Assembly (NCBI GenBank): GCA_034667465.1
Contig: JAXDJV010000027.1
Location: 124,001-188,000, forward strand
Source of the DNA: JAOBAU01 sp034667465
Lineage (GTDB): Bacteria > Acidobacteriota > Thermoanaerobaculia > Gp7-AA8
DNA: 64,000 bases
Direction of reading: 5' to 3'
Positions within the stretch are counted from its first letter, which is position 1. The number at the start of each line of letters is the position of its first letter. Made by a program: the position numbers and the translations under genes. The notes beneath the pieces are model-generated. The model was not told the origin of the DNA, did not search any database, and saw only the letters and a list, made by a program, of their open reading frames with translations. This document shows, in pieces, positions 35,160-43,350 of this stretch.

Positions 35160-35395
35160 AAGATCCCGCTCCTCCCCTCCACCACGGGGCGAGTAGGAGC
35201 GGCCGATCCGGTCCGCGACGTCAGGCGAGGTGGGTCACGGTACGTAACGTGACGCTTGTTGCGGGTCCGCCGGAAATTTATGGGGGAGGAGGTACAAATT
35301 TCAATGCATTGTTCTAGTAAACCTGAGGGGGCGAGCTCGTAACCTGACGAGTTAGTTCTCCACCCCAAGGGCGCCCGTAAAACGGCGCCCTTTTT
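35160..35395 (+). ncRNA. Candidate structured RNA with terminator
   Basis: Non-coding stretch rich in hairpins: CCGCTCC/GGAGCGG with inner CCCC/GGGG (35166-35202), GTCACG/CGTGAC (35234-35253) and CTCGT/ACGAG (35336-35352 region), ending in a rho-independent terminator (35369-35395). A GGGGGAGGAGG tract and a 12-codon frame (35304-35342, MHCSSKPEGASS) could mean a leader peptide instead. It does not match tmRNA, RNase P or SRP RNA landmarks I know. Boundaries are approximate. Confidence 0.4.
35369..35395 (+). terminator. Rho-independent terminator
   Basis: Perfect 7-bp stem GGGCGCC / GGCGCCC, 8-base loop CGTAAAAC and five T. No protein gene lies directly upstream on this strand, so it most likely ends a non-coding transcript. 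Confidence 0.85.
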
Positions 35396-35558
35396 GCGGC
35401 AACGTGCCGCTTCGCTGGTTGGCCCGGCCTCAGCGTACCTTCCTCCCCGAACAAAATCCCCGCACAGGTTTTCAACGCAAACGCGAATCGCGCAACGATC
35501 CGCCGCGAAGCCGTACACTGACGCTGCGCGAACTAACGCAGCGGGCCGTGCCCGCCCC

Positions 35559-35647
35559 GCCCCGGTGGCGAAATTGGTAGACGCAGCGGACTTAAAATCC
35601 GCAGCCCTTAACAGGGTGTGCCGGTTCGAGTCCGGCTCGGGGCACCA
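35559..35647 (+). tRNA. tRNA-Leu (anticodon UAA)
   Basis: 89 nt including an encoded CCA. Acceptor stem GCCCCGG pairs with TCGGGGC (one G-U), discriminator A at 35644. The anticodon stem GCGGA/TCCGC encloses loop CTTAAAA, placing anticodon TAA at 35593-35595. A long variable arm (CAGCCCTTAACAGGGTG) and the T-arm GCCGG-TTCGAGT-CCGGC confirm a class II leucine tRNA. Confidence 0.97.
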
Positions 35648-35705
35648 CACACTTGAGAGTCGGCGAAGAGCGTGCAATGATCCGCCCGCCGAGGAGAACT
35701 CCCAA

Positions 35706-36887
35706 ATGACCACCGCTACCCTTGATCTCACACCCGGCACGCCGCTGACTTTGCTCTCGGAAGACGAGCAGATGTTTCAGCAGAGCGTGCGCGACTTCGC
35801 CATCGAGAAAATTCGTCCGCTCGTCCATCGCATGGACCATGACGCGAAGATGGACTCCGACCTCATCAAAAGCTTCTTCGAGCTCGGCATCATGGGCATC
35901 GAAGTGCCGGAACAGTACGGCGGCGCCGGCTCAACGTTCTTTACCGCGGTCCTCGTCGTCGAAGAGCTCTCGCACGTTGACGCGTCCGTCGGTGTGCTCG
36001 TTGACGTGCAGAACACCCTCGTCAACAACGCCATCCTCCGCTGGGGTTCCGAGGCGCAGAAATCGCGCTACCTCAACATGCTGTCGTCCGACACCATCGG
36101 CGCCTACGCGCTGTCCGAAGCAGGATCGGGATCCGATGCCTTCGCCCTTTCACTCAAAGCAGAAGACCGCGGCGATCACTGGATGCTCAACGGCCAGAAA
36201 CTCTGGATCACCAATGCCGCCGAAGCGGGCGTCTTCATCATCTTCGCGAACGCCAATCCCGACGCCGGCTACAAAGGCATCACCGCCTTCATCGTCGAGC
36301 GCGACTTCCCCGGCTTCACCATCGGCAAGAAAGAAGACAAGACCGGCATCCGCGCATCGTCAACATGCGAACTAATTCTCGAAGAGTGCCGCGTCCCGAA
36401 AGAGAACGTCCTCGGCGAAGTCGGCAAGGGCTACAAGATCGCCATCGAAACGCTCAACGAAGGACGCATCGGAATCGGCGCGCAGATGCTCGGCGTCGCG
36501 CGCGGCGCACTCGAATATGCGATCGCCTACGCCAAAGAGCGCAAGCAGTTCGGGAAACCGATTGCCGACTTCCAGGGCGTCCAGTTTCAGATCGCCCAGG
36601 CCGCAACGGACCTCGAGGCGGCACGCCTGCTCGTCTACAACGCCGCAAGATTGAAAGATGCCGGGCGGCCCTTCCTTCGGGAAGCAGCGATGGCGAAGCT
36701 TTTCTCCTCACAGGTGGCCGAGCGCGTGACGTCCATTTCCGTCGAGATTTTTGGCGGGAACGGCTACACGAAAGAGTATCCGGTCGAGAAGTTCTGGCGC
36801 GACTCGAAGATCGGGAAGATCTACGAAGGAACGTCGAACATGCAGCTCGCCACGATCGCGAAAACGATCCTGACCGACAAACTGTAA
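35706..36887 (+). CDS. Acyl-CoA dehydrogenase (short/branched-chain type)
   Basis: FAD enzyme introducing the alpha-beta double bond of acyl-CoA in fatty-acid or branched amino-acid catabolism, 393 aa. 'FELGIMGIEVPEQYGGAG' near 60, 'AYALSEAGSGSDA' and 'WITNAAEAGVFIIFA' (flavin and substrate contacts), 'GIRASSTCELILEECRVP', 'GRIGIGAQMLGVARGALEYAIAYAKERKQFGKPIADFQ', and 'YTKEYPVEKFWRDSKIGKIYEGTSNMQ', where the Glu of YEGTS is the catalytic base in this subgroup. GAGGAG lies upstream of the ATG. Followed by an 11-bp hairpin (36913-36937). Chain-length specificity cannot be read from sequence. Confidence 0.95.
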   Translation: MTTATLDLTPGTPLTLLSEDEQMFQQSVRDFAIEKIRPLVHRMDHDAKMDSDLIKSFFELGIMGIEVPEQYGGAGSTFFTAVLVVEELSHVDASVGVLVDVQNTLVNNAILRWGSEAQKSRYLNMLSSDTIGAYALSEAGSGSDAFALSLKAEDRGDHWMLNGQKLWITNAAEAGVFIIFANANPDAGYKGITAFIVERDFPGFTIGKKEDKTGIRASSTCELILEECRVPKENVLGEVGKGYKIAIETLNEGRIGIGAQMLGVARGALEYAIAYAKERKQFGKPIADFQGVQFQIAQAATDLEAARLLVYNAARLKDAGRPFLREAAMAKLFSSQVAERVTSISVEIFGGNGYTKEYPVEKFWRDSKIGKIYEGTSNMQLATIAKTILTDKL

Positions 36888-36912
36888 CGTCGCCGTCACT
36901 TGCGCTCGCTTG

Positions 36913-36937
36913 AGCGGGGTCCGATTCGGACCCCGCT
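36913..36937. terminator. Terminator-like hairpin after the acyl-CoA dehydrogenase
   Basis: Perfect 11-bp stem AGCGGGGTCCG / CGGACCCCGCT with loop ATT, 25 bp past the stop. There is no T-tract, so termination may need Rho or the hairpin may stabilise the 3' end. The remaining bases to 37070 show nothing further. Confidence 0.6.
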
Positions 36938-37070
36938 GCTCAACATTGAATCCTCATTCAGACTCCCCTCCTTCCGTTTCGGTCTGACTTTCGACCCAGT
37001 ACTCACGTAAGTCGTTGAATCTGCGTACGGCACCGGCATTGAAGTAGCGGTCCGCCGGAGGCATCGACTG

Positions 37071-37898
37071 ATGAAACGACGGATTCTCATCACGGTCACA
37101 GTCGCTTTGCTCGCCGGAGTGGTCGCCGCACAGGCCAAAACCGGCGTCGTGTTCATTCACGGAAAGGGCGGTACCAATCTCGCCCAGCCGAGCATCGCCC
37201 GCGCGTACTGGGGCGAAGACATGCTCCGCGCGACGACGAAGGGATTCACGATCCCCTATCTCGTTTGCAACTACGACGGCACGCAATACATGTGGGTGGC
37301 CGGCAACACCGTCGCCGGGGAGATCTACAACTGGATGAACGCCAACGCCATCGACGACATCGTCGTCGAGACGCATTCGTTCGGCGGCATCGTCATCCGC
37401 TGGATCCTCTCCAATCCGACGTACGACTCGCGATATCAGCCGATCATCAGCCGCATTCGCTGGGTGAACTCGATCGCGCCGCCGAACAAAGGTTCCGAGG
37501 CTGCCGATCTCGCCGGCACGTTGTCGGGCTCGTGGCTGACCGGATGGATGATCGATCTCGTCGGACAGAGCAACGACTCGACGCGGAACTGCTCGACGTC
37601 GTCGATGAGCTACTACAACCAGTACTACCTGAAGGGAACGTCGGGACGTCCGGCGTTGCCGAAGACGGTTTACAACATCGCCGGCACCGGGCTTTGGAAC
37701 GACATGATCCATTCCGAGGATTACGGACTGGCGACGCTGTCCGGAATTGCGGGGATGCCGGGTGAAGACGACGGCATGGTCTCGCAATACAGCGCGCAGG
37801 CGGTCGGCGTGGTCTGGTTCACGACGCTCGCGAACCATCATCACAACCGCCGCAACGACTACCGAAAGATCGGCGACTCGCTCGCCACCGATTTCTGA
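37071..37898 (+). CDS. Secreted alpha/beta hydrolase (lipase/esterase-like)
   Basis: Exported hydrolase-like protein, 275 aa. Signal peptide MKRRILITVTVALLAGVVAAQA. 'TGVVFIHGKGG' (about 24-34) is the oxyanion-hole strand of the fold and 'DIVVETHSFGGIVIRWIL' (about 96-113) the nucleophile elbow; the usual GXSXG reads T-H-S-F-G here, the first Gly replaced by Thr. 'GEDDGMVSQYSA' near 236 may supply the acid and 'LANHHHNRRND' near 256 the histidine. Ser-rich middle with paired Cys. Substrate unknown; a lipase- or PGAP1-like role is possible. The next secreted-protein gene follows by 14 bp. Confidence 0.75.
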   Translation: MKRRILITVTVALLAGVVAAQAKTGVVFIHGKGGTNLAQPSIARAYWGEDMLRATTKGFTIPYLVCNYDGTQYMWVAGNTVAGEIYNWMNANAIDDIVVETHSFGGIVIRWILSNPTYDSRYQPIISRIRWVNSIAPPNKGSEAADLAGTLSGSWLTGWMIDLVGQSNDSTRNCSTSSMSYYNQYYLKGTSGRPALPKTVYNIAGTGLWNDMIHSEDYGLATLSGIAGMPGEDDGMVSQYSAQAVGVVWFTTLANHHHNRRNDYRKIGDSLATDF

Positions 37899-37912
37899 AG
37901 AGAGGAGAGATC

Positions 37913-39073
37913 ATGAAAGCGATCGCCACACTGTTCCTCTCTCTGCTCGCAACGCCGCTGCTCGCGCTCGATCCGCCTGCGACGGTCGGCAAATTCGCGG
38001 CCGGTGAAAAGTACGCCGAGCCGCTGCGTGACGCTCCCGCTTCCGTTTCGCGGATGTACGTCCGCGCGGTCAAAGGCGGCGACGCGGTCGACAGCGTCGA
38101 ACTGCCGGCCACCGGCGGCAGCGGAATGATCATCATGTTGCTGCCGGTCGGAAAAACGCGCATGCGTCACGCCGCGGCGATGCTCAAAACGCCGTCGGGC
38201 GATTCGCTCGGCGCGAGCGAATGGAGCTCGTCCGATGCAGGCATGCAGCGTTTCGTCATCGATGCATCCGAAGAGCTCGGCCTCGATCTCGGCGGTTCCT
38301 TGCAGGAAGTCATTCACGTCGATCGCACCGACGCCGCCAGTTATCGGCTGGCGATTCCGGGACTCTCGAACGATGGCGGAATGCTCGTCGTCGCCGGCGA
38401 ACCGGAGAGCCGCGTCACGATGACGACGACCGCCGGACCGCTGTCGCGTCACGACGGTGAGCCGGTCATGTTGCGTGCAACGTTGCGCGACGGCGACGAG
38501 CCACTCATCGGCGCGAATGTCGTGGCGCGTCTCGCTGCGCCCGGCGCAACAGCCGGCGACGCGATCGCGATGTTCGACGACGGCGCGCATGGCGACGGCG
38601 CGAAAGACGATGGCGAATACGCGGCGATCGTGAGAGACCTTCCGTCGAATGCGAACGGCTTCTGGTCGGTGCGTTACGATGCCGGCGGTACGAATGGACG
38701 CGGCGCAGTCTTCGCGCGCAGCGGCTCGAGTGCGTTCATGAACGAGCGGACGACCGCGCGTCTCGACAGCAACTCGCTGCGCGCCACGATCACCGATGGC
38801 GTGCTGCACGTTCGCGCGAACGCGAATGTCGCGGTAGCCGGCGCGTATCGCTTCGACGTCATCGTCGCTTCGAGCGCCGATGCGAAAGGCGAACGCCGCG
38901 GCATCGCATGGGGCGAAGCGGTTCGCACGCTGAACGGCGGCGCGAACGAACTGACGCTCGATGTGCCGGTCGACAGCGCAAACGGCGACAACGTGTTCCT
39001 CGATGTACGGCTGCTCAATCTGGATTCAATGGGCGTTGCGGGACGCGTGACGCGTGAGGGGGTGGACCAGTGA
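37913..39073 (+). CDS. Secreted multidomain beta protein (choice-of-anchor X-like)
   Basis: Exported protein of 386 aa with signal peptide MKAIATLFLSLLATPLLA and a GAGGAGAG Shine-Dalgarno. The middle part 'GEPVMLRATLRDGDEPLIGANVVARLAAPG' followed by 'AMFDDGAHGDGAKDDGEYAAIVRDLPSNANGFWSVRYDAGG' matches the pattern of choice-of-anchor X-type extracellular domains, with an Asp-rich loop likely to bind calcium. N-terminal and C-terminal parts are beta-rich and unassigned. It follows the secreted hydrolase and is probably cotranscribed, so it may be a partner or inhibitor; that is inference. Confidence 0.7.
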   Translation: MKAIATLFLSLLATPLLALDPPATVGKFAAGEKYAEPLRDAPASVSRMYVRAVKGGDAVDSVELPATGGSGMIIMLLPVGKTRMRHAAAMLKTPSGDSLGASEWSSSDAGMQRFVIDASEELGLDLGGSLQEVIHVDRTDAASYRLAIPGLSNDGGMLVVAGEPESRVTMTTTAGPLSRHDGEPVMLRATLRDGDEPLIGANVVARLAAPGATAGDAIAMFDDGAHGDGAKDDGEYAAIVRDLPSNANGFWSVRYDAGGTNGRGAVFARSGSSAFMNERTTARLDSNSLRATITDGVLHVRANANVAVAGAYRFDVIVASSADAKGERRGIAWGEAVRTLNGGANELTLDVPVDSANGDNVFLDVRLLNLDSMGVAGRVTREGVDQ

Positions 39074-39246
39074 AGTTGATTTTTCCGCCGCCGCCTGCCG
39101 GACATTCGGCGGGGGCAGCACAGACTCGGCGCGGGCATCGCGCAGTTCCTCCGTGCGATTCGCGCGGCGAGATCATCCGCCAGGCGATGCGTGAGGACGA
39201 CGAAGACCGGGTGCTGCGCGACGATTCTCAACGCAACGAAAAATAG
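39070..39246 (+). CDS. Possible small protein, low confidence
   Basis: A 58-codon frame from GTG that overlaps the preceding stop by 4 bp (GTGA), an arrangement common in this genome. The product is Pro- and Arg-rich at first (LIFPPPPAGHSAGA) and highly charged at the end (IIRQAMREDDEDRVLRDD). No family was recognised. The interval has no other gene; this may be a real coupled small protein or a decayed remnant. Confidence 0.3.
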   Translation: MKLIFPPPPAGHSAGAAQTRRGHRAVPPCDSRGEIIRQAMREDDEDRVLRDDSQRNEK

Positions 39247-39264
39247 CTCGCGCGCGCCGGCGGG

Positions 39265-39750
39265 TCACTCCGCCGGCGTCACCGCGCTGCGCTGGCGACG
39301 CGCCAGCCGCGCCAGAAAATCACTCGCCACTCCCCCACTCGTTTTGCGCAGCGTCAGCAGATAGACGGCCAGCGCCGTGATGCCGCCAACCCACGCCAGC
39401 GTTCCCATCTCGCGCGCGTATCCGAAAAACGGCCAGAGCATGAAGAGGATCGAGCCGATCACGCCGGCGATCAGGATGGCGATGCGCTGACCTTTCGGCG
39501 CGTCGATGTCGCGATCGCAAACGAGCCGCACCGTTCCTTCGCGCTGGTCGTCGGCTGCCCAGGTCAATGTGCACTGCACCGCGCCGGCCGTCGCGACGCC
39601 GCGACGGAGCGGCAGCGTGAACTGACGCCGGTTTTCACCCGACTCCGTAATCTCGCCGCCGTACAACTCCACCAGCTCTTCAATCGTCTCCGAAATCCCG
39701 GCCACCGGCACGCGATCCTCGGTGAGCTCCACCGGGCGCAGCTCACTCAT
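39265..39750 (-). CDS. Two-helix membrane protein of unknown function
   Basis: 161-aa protein. The N-terminal domain (about 1-85) is soluble and beta-rich ('VAGISETIEELVELYGGEI', 'RQFTLPLRRGVATAGAVQCTLTW', 'GTVRLVCDRDID'); helices at about 88-107 (ILIAGVIGSILFMLWPFFG) and 112-130 (LAWVGGITALAVYLLTL) follow, and the tail is basic (ARLARRQR). ATG at 39750 overlaps the M61 peptidase stop by 4 bp and has GAGGAGG upstream, so it is coupled to that gene. Unrecognised family. Confidence 0.7.
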   Translation of the reverse strand: MSELRPVELTEDRVPVAGISETIEELVELYGGEITESGENRRQFTLPLRRGVATAGAVQCTLTWAADDQREGTVRLVCDRDIDAPKGQRIAILIAGVIGSILFMLWPFFGYAREMGTLAWVGGITALAVYLLTLRKTSGGVASDFLARLARRQRSAVTPAE

Positions 39751-41414
39751 TCCGTCCTCCTCAACCACCGCTCGCGCAACTCACTGTCGCCGGAGATCGT
39801 CAACTCGACGTCGACCGTGCCATCGCGTCGCGGCACGAGCGGTCGGGCGCGTACGATGCCGTTTCGCGCCACGAGCAGTTCGACCGCTTCTTCATCGCGC
39901 AGCAGCGGATCGATATCGCTGTCAGCCAGCGTGCGATTGCCGTCGATCGCGATCAGTTCATCGCCAGGCAGCAGCCCCGCATCCATCGCCGAACCGCCGC
40001 GCACGACGGAGTCGACGAGCAGCCGTCCATCGGCGCGACGCAACTTCGCGCCGAGCGAAACGTCGCGTTGCGTGAAGCCGGCGTCGATTCCTGCGAGCGG
40101 CAGCAACTCCGCGTACGGCAACGGTTCCACGCCGTCGATGTAGCGCGCGAAGAAATCGCGCACGTCGACGCCGGTCACTTCGACGACCGCGCGCTCGATC
40201 GCATCCTCTTCGAGTCCGCGTCGCGACTCGCCATATTTGCGCCAGAGACCACGGACGACGTCGTCGAGCGTCTTGTCGCTCTTCGATCGAATGAGCAGAT
40301 CGAGCAGCGCCGCGACGAGCTCGCCTTTGTTGTAGAACGAGATCCAGGCGTTCGGCTTGTCGTGCATCTGCGCCGGTTCCTGGAGCCAGCCGTCGAAGCT
40401 CGCCTGCGTCAGCGACAGCACTTCGCGGCCGGGCGCATTCTCGAGCGTTGCGATCTCGTGCCCGAGGTGCTCGACGTAGCGCTCGTCGGTCCAGATGCCG
40501 GCGCGCACGAGCGAGAGATCGCCGAAGTACGACGTGATTCCTTCCATCGCCCACAACAATCGCGTCGGAGTTTCGGTCGTGTAGTCGTACGGCGCAAACG
40601 CCGCCGGGAGAATCCGCTTCACGTTCCAGAGATGGAAGAGCTCGTGCGCGGTGATGGAGAGGAAGTGGTCGTAGCCCTCGTCGCCAGGCGTTGCGCCGAG
40701 GAGTGCGGAACGGCGGACGATGATCGAAGAAGAATCTTCGTGCTCGACGCCGTGCCATCGATCGCCGACGTGATAGAGAAATCGGTAGTCGGCCAGTGGC
40801 AGACCACCGAACATCGCCGCCTGCTCGCGCACGATCGCGCGCACCGGCTCGACGAACTGCTCCGTGTCGATCCCTTCGTCATTGCGAAAGATGAGATGGA
40901 TGCGCGCGCCGCTCTCGACGAACGAATGCCGCGTCATCTTCGCCGCGCAGATCGTCGGCGAGTCGATGAGGTGATCGTAGTCGCGCGCCTGGAACGTGTT
41001 GCCGTCGCCGCGCGGCAGCTGCGTTTCGATCAGCCAGTCAGACGGCGCGGCGATCGTCAGCGTCGCCGGCTCACCGCGCAGACCATCGATCCACATGAAG
41101 AGATTCGAGCCGTTGAAGTACGCCTCGTCATCGTCGAGGAATGACGAACCGGCATCGAGCACACCGGCGAAGAAGCGATACGAGATCGTGACTTCCTCGC
41201 CTGCGCGGGCATCGACGCGCCACGCCGACTTCGCGATCTTCGTCAGGTTCGGCGACCACTCCCGCACGTTCGCCGCATAGTTCTGAATGAGGTAACGACC
41301 CGGACGCCATGCCGGAAGATGTGCGACCGGCTCGTTGTTCGGCGCCGTGAACGTGATCGCGATGTCGAACAGATGGTCGTTGGGCCGGACCCATGAGAGA
41401 ACGTAGCGAACCAT
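39747..41414 (-). CDS. M61 family glycyl-aminopeptidase-like metallopeptidase with PDZ domain
   Basis: Zinc peptidase of 555 aa. N-terminal beta domain ('HLPAWRPGRYLIQNYAANVREW' is a hallmark of M61), catalytic gluzincin domain with 'TAHELFHLWNVKRI' (HEXXH near 253) and downstream 'LLWAMEGITSYFGDL', whose Glu is the third zinc ligand; the usual WEG is MEG. A C-terminal PDZ from about 455 ('AGIDAGFTQRDVSLGAKLRR...VRGGSAMDAGLLPGDELIAIDGNR') completes the family architecture. No signal peptide is seen, so it is likely cytoplasmic. Related enzymes remove N-terminal Gly or Ala. Coupled to the downstream membrane protein by a 4-bp overlap. Confidence 0.92.
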   Translation of the reverse strand: MVRYVLSWVRPNDHLFDIAITFTAPNNEPVAHLPAWRPGRYLIQNYAANVREWSPNLTKIAKSAWRVDARAGEEVTISYRFFAGVLDAGSSFLDDDEAYFNGSNLFMWIDGLRGEPATLTIAAPSDWLIETQLPRGDGNTFQARDYDHLIDSPTICAAKMTRHSFVESGARIHLIFRNDEGIDTEQFVEPVRAIVREQAAMFGGLPLADYRFLYHVGDRWHGVEHEDSSSIIVRRSALLGATPGDEGYDHFLSITAHELFHLWNVKRILPAAFAPYDYTTETPTRLLWAMEGITSYFGDLSLVRAGIWTDERYVEHLGHEIATLENAPGREVLSLTQASFDGWLQEPAQMHDKPNAWISFYNKGELVAALLDLLIRSKSDKTLDDVVRGLWRKYGESRRGLEEDAIERAVVEVTGVDVRDFFARYIDGVEPLPYAELLPLAGIDAGFTQRDVSLGAKLRRADGRLLVDSVVRGGSAMDAGLLPGDELIAIDGNRTLADSDIDPLLRDEEAVELLVARNGIVRARPLVPRRDGTVDVELTISGDSELRERWLRRTE

Positions 41415-41452
41415 GCGCCGCGGATGATAGCCCGCCTGGAATCAGCGCGCGC

Positions 41453-42241
41453 ATGCGAACGATTGCCGCGACGAACTACGTGACACCGCTCCGCGAAGGC
41501 GGTTCGCTGCCGGCGATCGTCGAAGCGGATGATGACGGAACGTACGTGCTGAAGTTCCGCGGCGCGGGACAGGGCGCGCGTGCGCTCGTTGCGGAGCTGA
41601 TCGCCGGCGAGGTCGGTCGTCATCTTGGTTTGCCGATTCCGGAGATCGTGCTCGTCGAGCTCGATCCGCGGATGGCGAAGACGGAGCCCGATCCGGAGAT
41701 TCAGGATTTGCTGCGTCGCAGCGAAGGGCTGAACCTCGCGCTCGATTACCTGCCCGGCTCGATCGCATTCGATCCGCTCATCGACAAGCCGCTGCAGGGA
41801 AACGCGCGGCTCGCGTCATCGGTCGTCTGGTTCGACGCGCTCGTGACGAACATCGATCGGACCGCACGCAACACGAACCTGCTGGTCTGGCATCGCAAGC
41901 TGTGGCTCATCGATCACGGCGCGTCGCTCTACTTTCATCACAACTGGGACGACGGCTCGATCGCGCGCGCCGGAACTCCGTTCGCGGCAATTCGAGAACA
42001 CGTTTTGCTGCCGTGGGCGAGTGAGATTCGCGAAGCGGATGCGGAGCTGGCTCCGATGATCACCGCGGAAGCGATCGATGCGATCGTCGCGCAGGTGCCG
42101 GAGTCGTGGCTCGGCGACGTCTCGCTGTTTGCGAGCATCGAAGAACATCGCGCTGCGTATCGCGACTGGCTGCTGCGCCGCGTCGCGCAGCCGCGTGAAT
42201 GGGTCGAGGAGGCGGTTCGTGCCCGAACTCTGCTCGTTTGA
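41453..42241 (+). CDS. HipA-family kinase-like protein
   Basis: Protein of 262 aa resembling the HipA/phosphoinositide-kinase-like fold. 'YVLKFRGAGQGARALVAELIAGEVGRHLGLPIPEIVLVEL' has the ATP-binding Lys (VLKF) and the helix typical of HipA; 'VVWFDALVTNIDRTARNTNLLVWHRKLWLIDHGASLYF' gives the catalytic N.DR...N and the metal-binding DHG. This short form, without the HipA N-terminal domain, usually occurs with a DUF3037 gene, as here, where the next gene begins inside this one (23-bp overlap). There is no HipB-like antitoxin nearby, so it is not a classic hipBA module. Target unknown. ATG at 41453 chosen because the conserved part begins right after it. Confidence 0.83.
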   Translation: MRTIAATNYVTPLREGGSLPAIVEADDDGTYVLKFRGAGQGARALVAELIAGEVGRHLGLPIPEIVLVELDPRMAKTEPDPEIQDLLRRSEGLNLALDYLPGSIAFDPLIDKPLQGNARLASSVVWFDALVTNIDRTARNTNLLVWHRKLWLIDHGASLYFHHNWDDGSIARAGTPFAAIREHVLLPWASEIREADAELAPMITAEAIDAIVAQVPESWLGDVSLFASIEEHRAAYRDWLLRRVAQPREWVEEAVRARTLLV

Positions 42242-42620
42242 TTACGCGATCGTGCGCGTCGTTCCGCGCGTCGAGCGGGGCGAGTTCGTCAACGCCGGCG
42301 TGATCGTCTTCTGTTCGACGCGTGCGTTTCTCGACTCGCGCATCGAGCTGCCGCGCGAACGTCTCCTCGCGCTCGCGCCCGACCTCGATCTCTCGCTCGT
42401 CGAGAGTCACCTCGGCGTCATTCCGCTCGTCTGCCGCGGCGGCAAAGAGGCCGGCCCGATCGGCGAGCTTGCGCAGCGCGCGCGCTTTCACTGGCTCGTC
42501 GCGCCGCGCAGCACCGTCATCCAGATGTCGCCGGTGCATTCGGGAGTGCAGGCTGATCCGGAAGCGGCTCTCGAGTCGCTGATGGAAAAACTGGTGCGAG
42601 CGCCGGCCGTTTCGCCGTGA
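42219..42620 (+). CDS. DUF3037 protein
   Basis: 133-aa protein of the DUF3037 family. It begins at GTG 42219 with GGAGG seven bases upstream and overlaps the HipA-like gene by 23 bp. 'SFDYAIVRVVPRVERGEFVNAGVIVFC' is the family signature at the N-terminus; 'GGKEAGPIGELAQRARFHWLVAPRSTVIQMSPVHSG' follows at about 75-110. Function is unknown, but the close pairing with a HipA-like kinase is recurrent, suggesting that it is the kinase's partner or substrate. Its 3' end overlaps the convergent SGNH hydrolase gene by about 104 bp. Confidence 0.85.
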   Translation: MPELCSFDYAIVRVVPRVERGEFVNAGVIVFCSTRAFLDSRIELPRERLLALAPDLDLSLVESHLGVIPLVCRGGKEAGPIGELAQRARFHWLVAPRSTVIQMSPVHSGVQADPEAALESLMEKLVRAPAVSP

Positions 42621-43350
42621 TGCCGTCGCCGGACGAGAGTCCGCGCAGGTGACGCCACAGCCACGGCGCGAGATGCGCGCGGATCCACTGCGCTTCTGCG
42701 ATCGCCGCGGCGCCAAACCCACGGCGCGCCGATTCAGGATACGGCTCCGCCCAGCTCCGATCCTCATGCAATCCAACGTGATACATCAGCGCCTCGGCGA
42801 TGCGCGCGTGACCGGTGCTGTTCGCGTGCAGACGATCGTCCGCCCAAAGCCGCGGATCGCCGGCGACCGGATACTGCGCGAAGTCGCAGACGATCGCCCC
42901 GCTGGCGGCCGACGCGTCGCGAATCGCATGGTTCAGCTGATGGATGCGCGTGCGCAGCATGCGCGCGAGCGGCATGACGTCGCCGAACTCCGGCAATGTG
43001 AAGGTGACGACCGTCGCGCCGTTCTTAATCAACGGCTGCTGCATCGCTTCGATGTCGTTACGAAGAGCGGTCGCGTCGAAACTACCGCGCAACAGATCGT
43101 TCATCCCGGAAACGACCGCAGCGAGATCGGGACGCATCGCGATCGCCGGCGCGAGTTGTTCGTCGCGGACCTGTCGCGTGGTGCGTCCGCGAACGGCGAG
43201 ATTTGCGTAGAGGACGGAGCCTTGTTCGTCAGCGAGCCGCTGCGCGATGCGATCAGCCCAGCCGCGATAAGCGCCGCGACCGTCAGGATCGTCGAGCCCT
43301 TCCACCGTACTGTCGCCGATGGCGACGAAGCGCTCGTAGCGCCGTGTCAC
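42517..43350 (-). CDS. SGNH/GDSL hydrolase
   Basis: Esterase/lipase of the SGNH fold, 277 aa from GTG 43350. Block I 'FVAIGDSTVEG' (catalytic Ser in GDS), block II 'ANLAVRGRTTRQV' (Gly), block III 'AAVVSGMNDLLR' (Asn in the GXND motif), and block V 'WADDRLHANSTGHARIAEAL' (Asp and His, D..H). All four block residues are intact. No signal peptide, so the enzyme is probably cytosolic. The C-terminal 60 residues are Pro/Ala-rich and lie antisense to the DUF3037 3' end; the functional domain is complete before that. Start overlaps the stop of the adjacent lipoprotein gene by 4 bp. Confidence 0.88.
   Translation of the reverse strand: MTRRYERFVAIGDSTVEGLDDPDGRGAYRGWADRIAQRLADEQGSVLYANLAVRGRTTRQVRDEQLAPAIAMRPDLAAVVSGMNDLLRGSFDATALRNDIEAMQQPLIKNGATVVTFTLPEFGDVMPLARMLRTRIHQLNHAIRDASAASGAIVCDFAQYPVAGDPRLWADDRLHANSTGHARIAEALMYHVGLHEDRSWAEPYPESARRGFGAAAIAEAQWIRAHLAPWLWRHLRGLSSGDGITAKRPALAPVFPSATREPLPDQPALPNAPATSG

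Noticed and set aside
35160..35395. tmRNA, RNase P RNA, SRP RNA or 6S RNA at this position
   Set aside because: Expected landmarks were not found: no tRNA-like end, tag frame, P4-type core or SRP apical motif, and no clear 6S central bubble.
41453..42620. hipBA-like toxin-antitoxin module
   Set aside because: The HipA-like protein is a short form with DUF3037 and no HipB-type helix-turn-helix gene is present; toxin function is not supported.
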